From DATFTE01 sp963840665 (GTDB taxonomy: Bacteria > Acidobacteriota > Terriglobia > Terriglobales > Acidobacteriaceae): a stretch of DNA of 64,000 nt. The notes beneath the pieces were generated by a model. The model was not told where the DNA came from. It worked only from the letters and a program-made list of their open reading frames with translations, and made no database searches. The stretch's first letter is position 1. Each line of letters opens with the position of its first letter. Below, piece by piece: positions 62,696-64,000 of the stretch. A program made the translations under genes and the position numbers. The stretch covers positions 1-64,000 of the forward strand of contig CAWIZO010000005.1 in NCBI GenBank assembly GCA_963840665.1, read 5' to 3'.

Positions 62696-62797
62696 GCACT
62701 GCAGCACTCAGCACTCAGCATTCAGCCCTCCTGATTTTTAGAGTTACCGAAAACTTCCGCCTTGGCTGAATGCTGACGGCTGAGTGCTGACTGCTTG
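62696..62797. repeat. Inverted heptamer arrays, GCTGAGT type
   Basis: Left arm CAGCACT, CAGCACT, CAGCATT, CAGCCCT (62703-62728); right arm GCTGAAT, GCTGACG, GCTGAGT, GCTGACT (62765-62797). Shares its 7-mer with 52933 and 54796. Confidence 0.8.
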
Positions 62798-62811
62798 TAT
62801 AGAATGAACGC

Positions 62812-63558
62812 ATGCTCCGCATGATGGTGGTTACTGCGCATCCTGACGACGAAGCGGGAGGCTTCGGCGGCTCTCTCCGTCTTTATCACGACCGTGGTGT
62901 CGAAACCTGCGTCATCTGTCTCACGCCCGGGCAAGCCGCCACCAATCGCGGCGCCGCGAAGTCTGACGACGAACTGGCCGCCATCCGACGCAAGGAGTTT
63001 GCGGCCTCGTGCGCGATCCTGAAAGTCTCGCGCGGCCTGGTGCTGAATTATCCGGACGGAAACCTGTATCGCCAGGATCTTTACCACGTAGTTTGCGATC
63101 TCACCTATCACGTGCGCGAATTCCGCCCGCAGGTGATGCTGACGTTTGGACCCGAAGGCGGAATCACCGGACACATCGATCACTCGATGGCGTCTGTCTT
63201 TGCCACGCTGGCCTTCGAGTGGGCCGGTCGCACGAATCGATATCCCGATCAATTGAAAGACGGAGTACAGCCGCATCGTGTGCGCAAACTTTATTTCCAC
63301 ACCGCGGGGCTTGTTCTGCCGGACCGCCAGCCCGTTACGCCGCCTCCTCCGACAACGGCGATCGCTATTGGCTCTTATTTGCAAACCAAGATCGATGCTT
63401 TTAAAGCTCATAGCAGCCAGTCGCCTCTATTTTCGCGGGTGGAAGAAAACATAAGAAAGTTTGGTTCCGAGGAGAAGTTTCATCTGGCAGCATCCGTAGA
63501 TTTCGCTCCGGTCGTCGCCGAGACTGATCTATTTGCGGGGATCCAGGGAAGCAGTTGA
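62812..63558 (+). CDS. PIG-L/LmbE-family deacetylase
   Basis: 248 residues. Zinc motif TAHPDDEAGGFGGSL (HPDD) and GHIDHSMAS (HxxH), with the typical VICLTPGQAATNRG segment. The family deacetylates N-acetylglucosamine conjugates, including those of bacillithiol- or mycothiol-type pathways, and other sugars. The substrate here is not readable. It begins 15 bases after a heptamer arm. Confidence 0.9.
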   Translation: MLRMMVVTAHPDDEAGGFGGSLRLYHDRGVETCVICLTPGQAATNRGAAKSDDELAAIRRKEFAASCAILKVSRGLVLNYPDGNLYRQDLYHVVCDLTYHVREFRPQVMLTFGPEGGITGHIDHSMASVFATLAFEWAGRTNRYPDQLKDGVQPHRVRKLYFHTAGLVLPDRQPVTPPPPTTAIAIGSYLQTKIDAFKAHSSQSPLFSRVEENIRKFGSEEKFHLAASVDFAPVVAETDLFAGIQGSS

Positions 63559-63605
63559 TTTGCTCGCGGACTTGCCCAATCTCTTACGCACCCCTCCAAC
63601 CACGA

Positions 63606-63694
63606 CGTCATCCCGAAGCGAAGCGAGGGATCGGGCGAGCAGCATCGACGCTTCACGCCAGATCCTTCGGACTTTCGGCCTCAGGATAACTTCG
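63606..63694. repeat. Diverged dispersed repeat before the hydrolase 3' end
   Basis: GTCATCCCGAAGCGAAGCG to GATCCTTCGGACTTTCGGCC. A looser member of the TCATCCTGAGCG family; it overlaps the last codons of the next gene by 14 bases. Confidence 0.5.
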
Positions 63695-64000
63695 GGGTTA
63701 GGAATCCCAGCGCAGTGCGTGCAAACAGGGGAGCGGCGTCCAAGAATACAGGCCCATGTCCGCCGTTGGGCACAACCCACAGGGCCGACCGCGGAATGGC
63801 GCGATACATCTCTACACCCATCTCCACAGGATAGAGAAAGTCACGATCTCCGTAGACGATCAGGGTCGACGCCGTAATCGTAGACAGTGAGGCTGCTGTA
63901 AAATTCATGTCGTCGAAGCTATCTTTCATATCGCGCTGCCATTCCCACAACGCGATGATCTGGTTATCGCCCAATTTGTGCCGCTTGCGCATCGTCTCCC
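63681..64000 (-). CDS. Alpha/beta hydrolase, C-terminal part (cut by window edge)
   Basis: The frame runs off the window; about 106 residues visible. STLIVYGDRDFLYPVEMG contains the acid Asp after strand 6, and VVPNGGHGPVF the catalytic His of the alpha/beta-hydrolase fold. The nucleophile lies outside. The substrate cannot be read; a MenH-like or esterase role is possible. Confidence 0.75.
   Translation of the reverse strand, partial: ETMRKRHKLGDNQIIALWEWQRDMKDSFDDMNFTAASLSTITASTLIVYGDRDFLYPVEMGVEMYRAIPRSALWVVPNGGHGPVFLDAAPLFARTALGFLTPKLS

Overview
The window looks like chromosomal DNA of an Acidobacteriota species (Terriglobia/Koribacter-like). This is inferred from the style of the proteins: a carboxypeptidase-like TonB receptor, Crp-family and RAYT sequences of acidobacterial type, an HspR-type heat-shock regulator, and very repeat-rich intergenic DNA. 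It is mostly housekeeping sequence interrupted by small mobile or repetitive units. No rRNA, CRISPR array or prophage was seen.

Layout. 1-1.5 kb: remnant of an element integrated at the 3' end of a tRNA-Ala(GGC) gene, with a truncated tyrosine integrase and a small membrane protein. 1.7-11.6 kb: exported coiled-coil/TPR proteins, an ECF sigma/anti-sigma pair, rnc, two tandem signal peptidases (the second split) and an AsmA-like protein. 11.6-14.7 kb: a badly frameshifted D-aminoacylase-like gene beside an amino-acid permease. 14.8-23.9 kb: acyltransferase, site-2 protease, trpS, scpA-scpB, rluB-type synthase, hisC, a broken mutM, purA, an ABM monooxygenase. 23.9-33.2 kb: tautomerase, ndk, sucCD, trpD, DinB, a peptidase-like protein with a substituted catalytic residue, rlmB, thiolase, LytTR regulator. 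33.3-43.8 kb: His/Cys-rich exported protein plus TonB receptor, Crp/Fnr regulator, sigma-54 activator, purS, glmS, BrnA-like protein, flavin reductase. 43.9-52.8 kb: dnaK with a probable HAIR operator, dnaJ, a broken M20 peptidase, an IS110-family insertion, an APC permease and hspR. 52.9-64 kb: histone-deacetylase-like protein, a broken metallo-beta-lactamase-fold gene, ffh, a broken peroxiredoxin, a RAYT transposase flanked by perfect 61-bp inverted repeats, the rpsP-khpA-rimM-trmD-rplS block, PilZ protein, rnhB, a PIG-L deacetylase and a partial alpha/beta hydrolase.

Three things stand out. (1) At least fourteen intergenic gaps carry degenerate tandem heptamers. Each locus uses its own 7-mer, and half are arranged as inverted arms that would fold into hairpins. 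(2) A RAYT gene sits between perfect inverted repeats that each contain a REP-like hairpin; a similar hairpin lies after glmS, and a second dispersed repeat family is interrupted by the IS110 element. (3) Two exact 16-bp parS-type palindromes lie 14.3 kb apart.

At least seven otherwise conserved genes are broken by single-base frame changes while essential genes are intact. This is either real decay or consensus/assembly error and should be settled before pseudogene calls are trusted.
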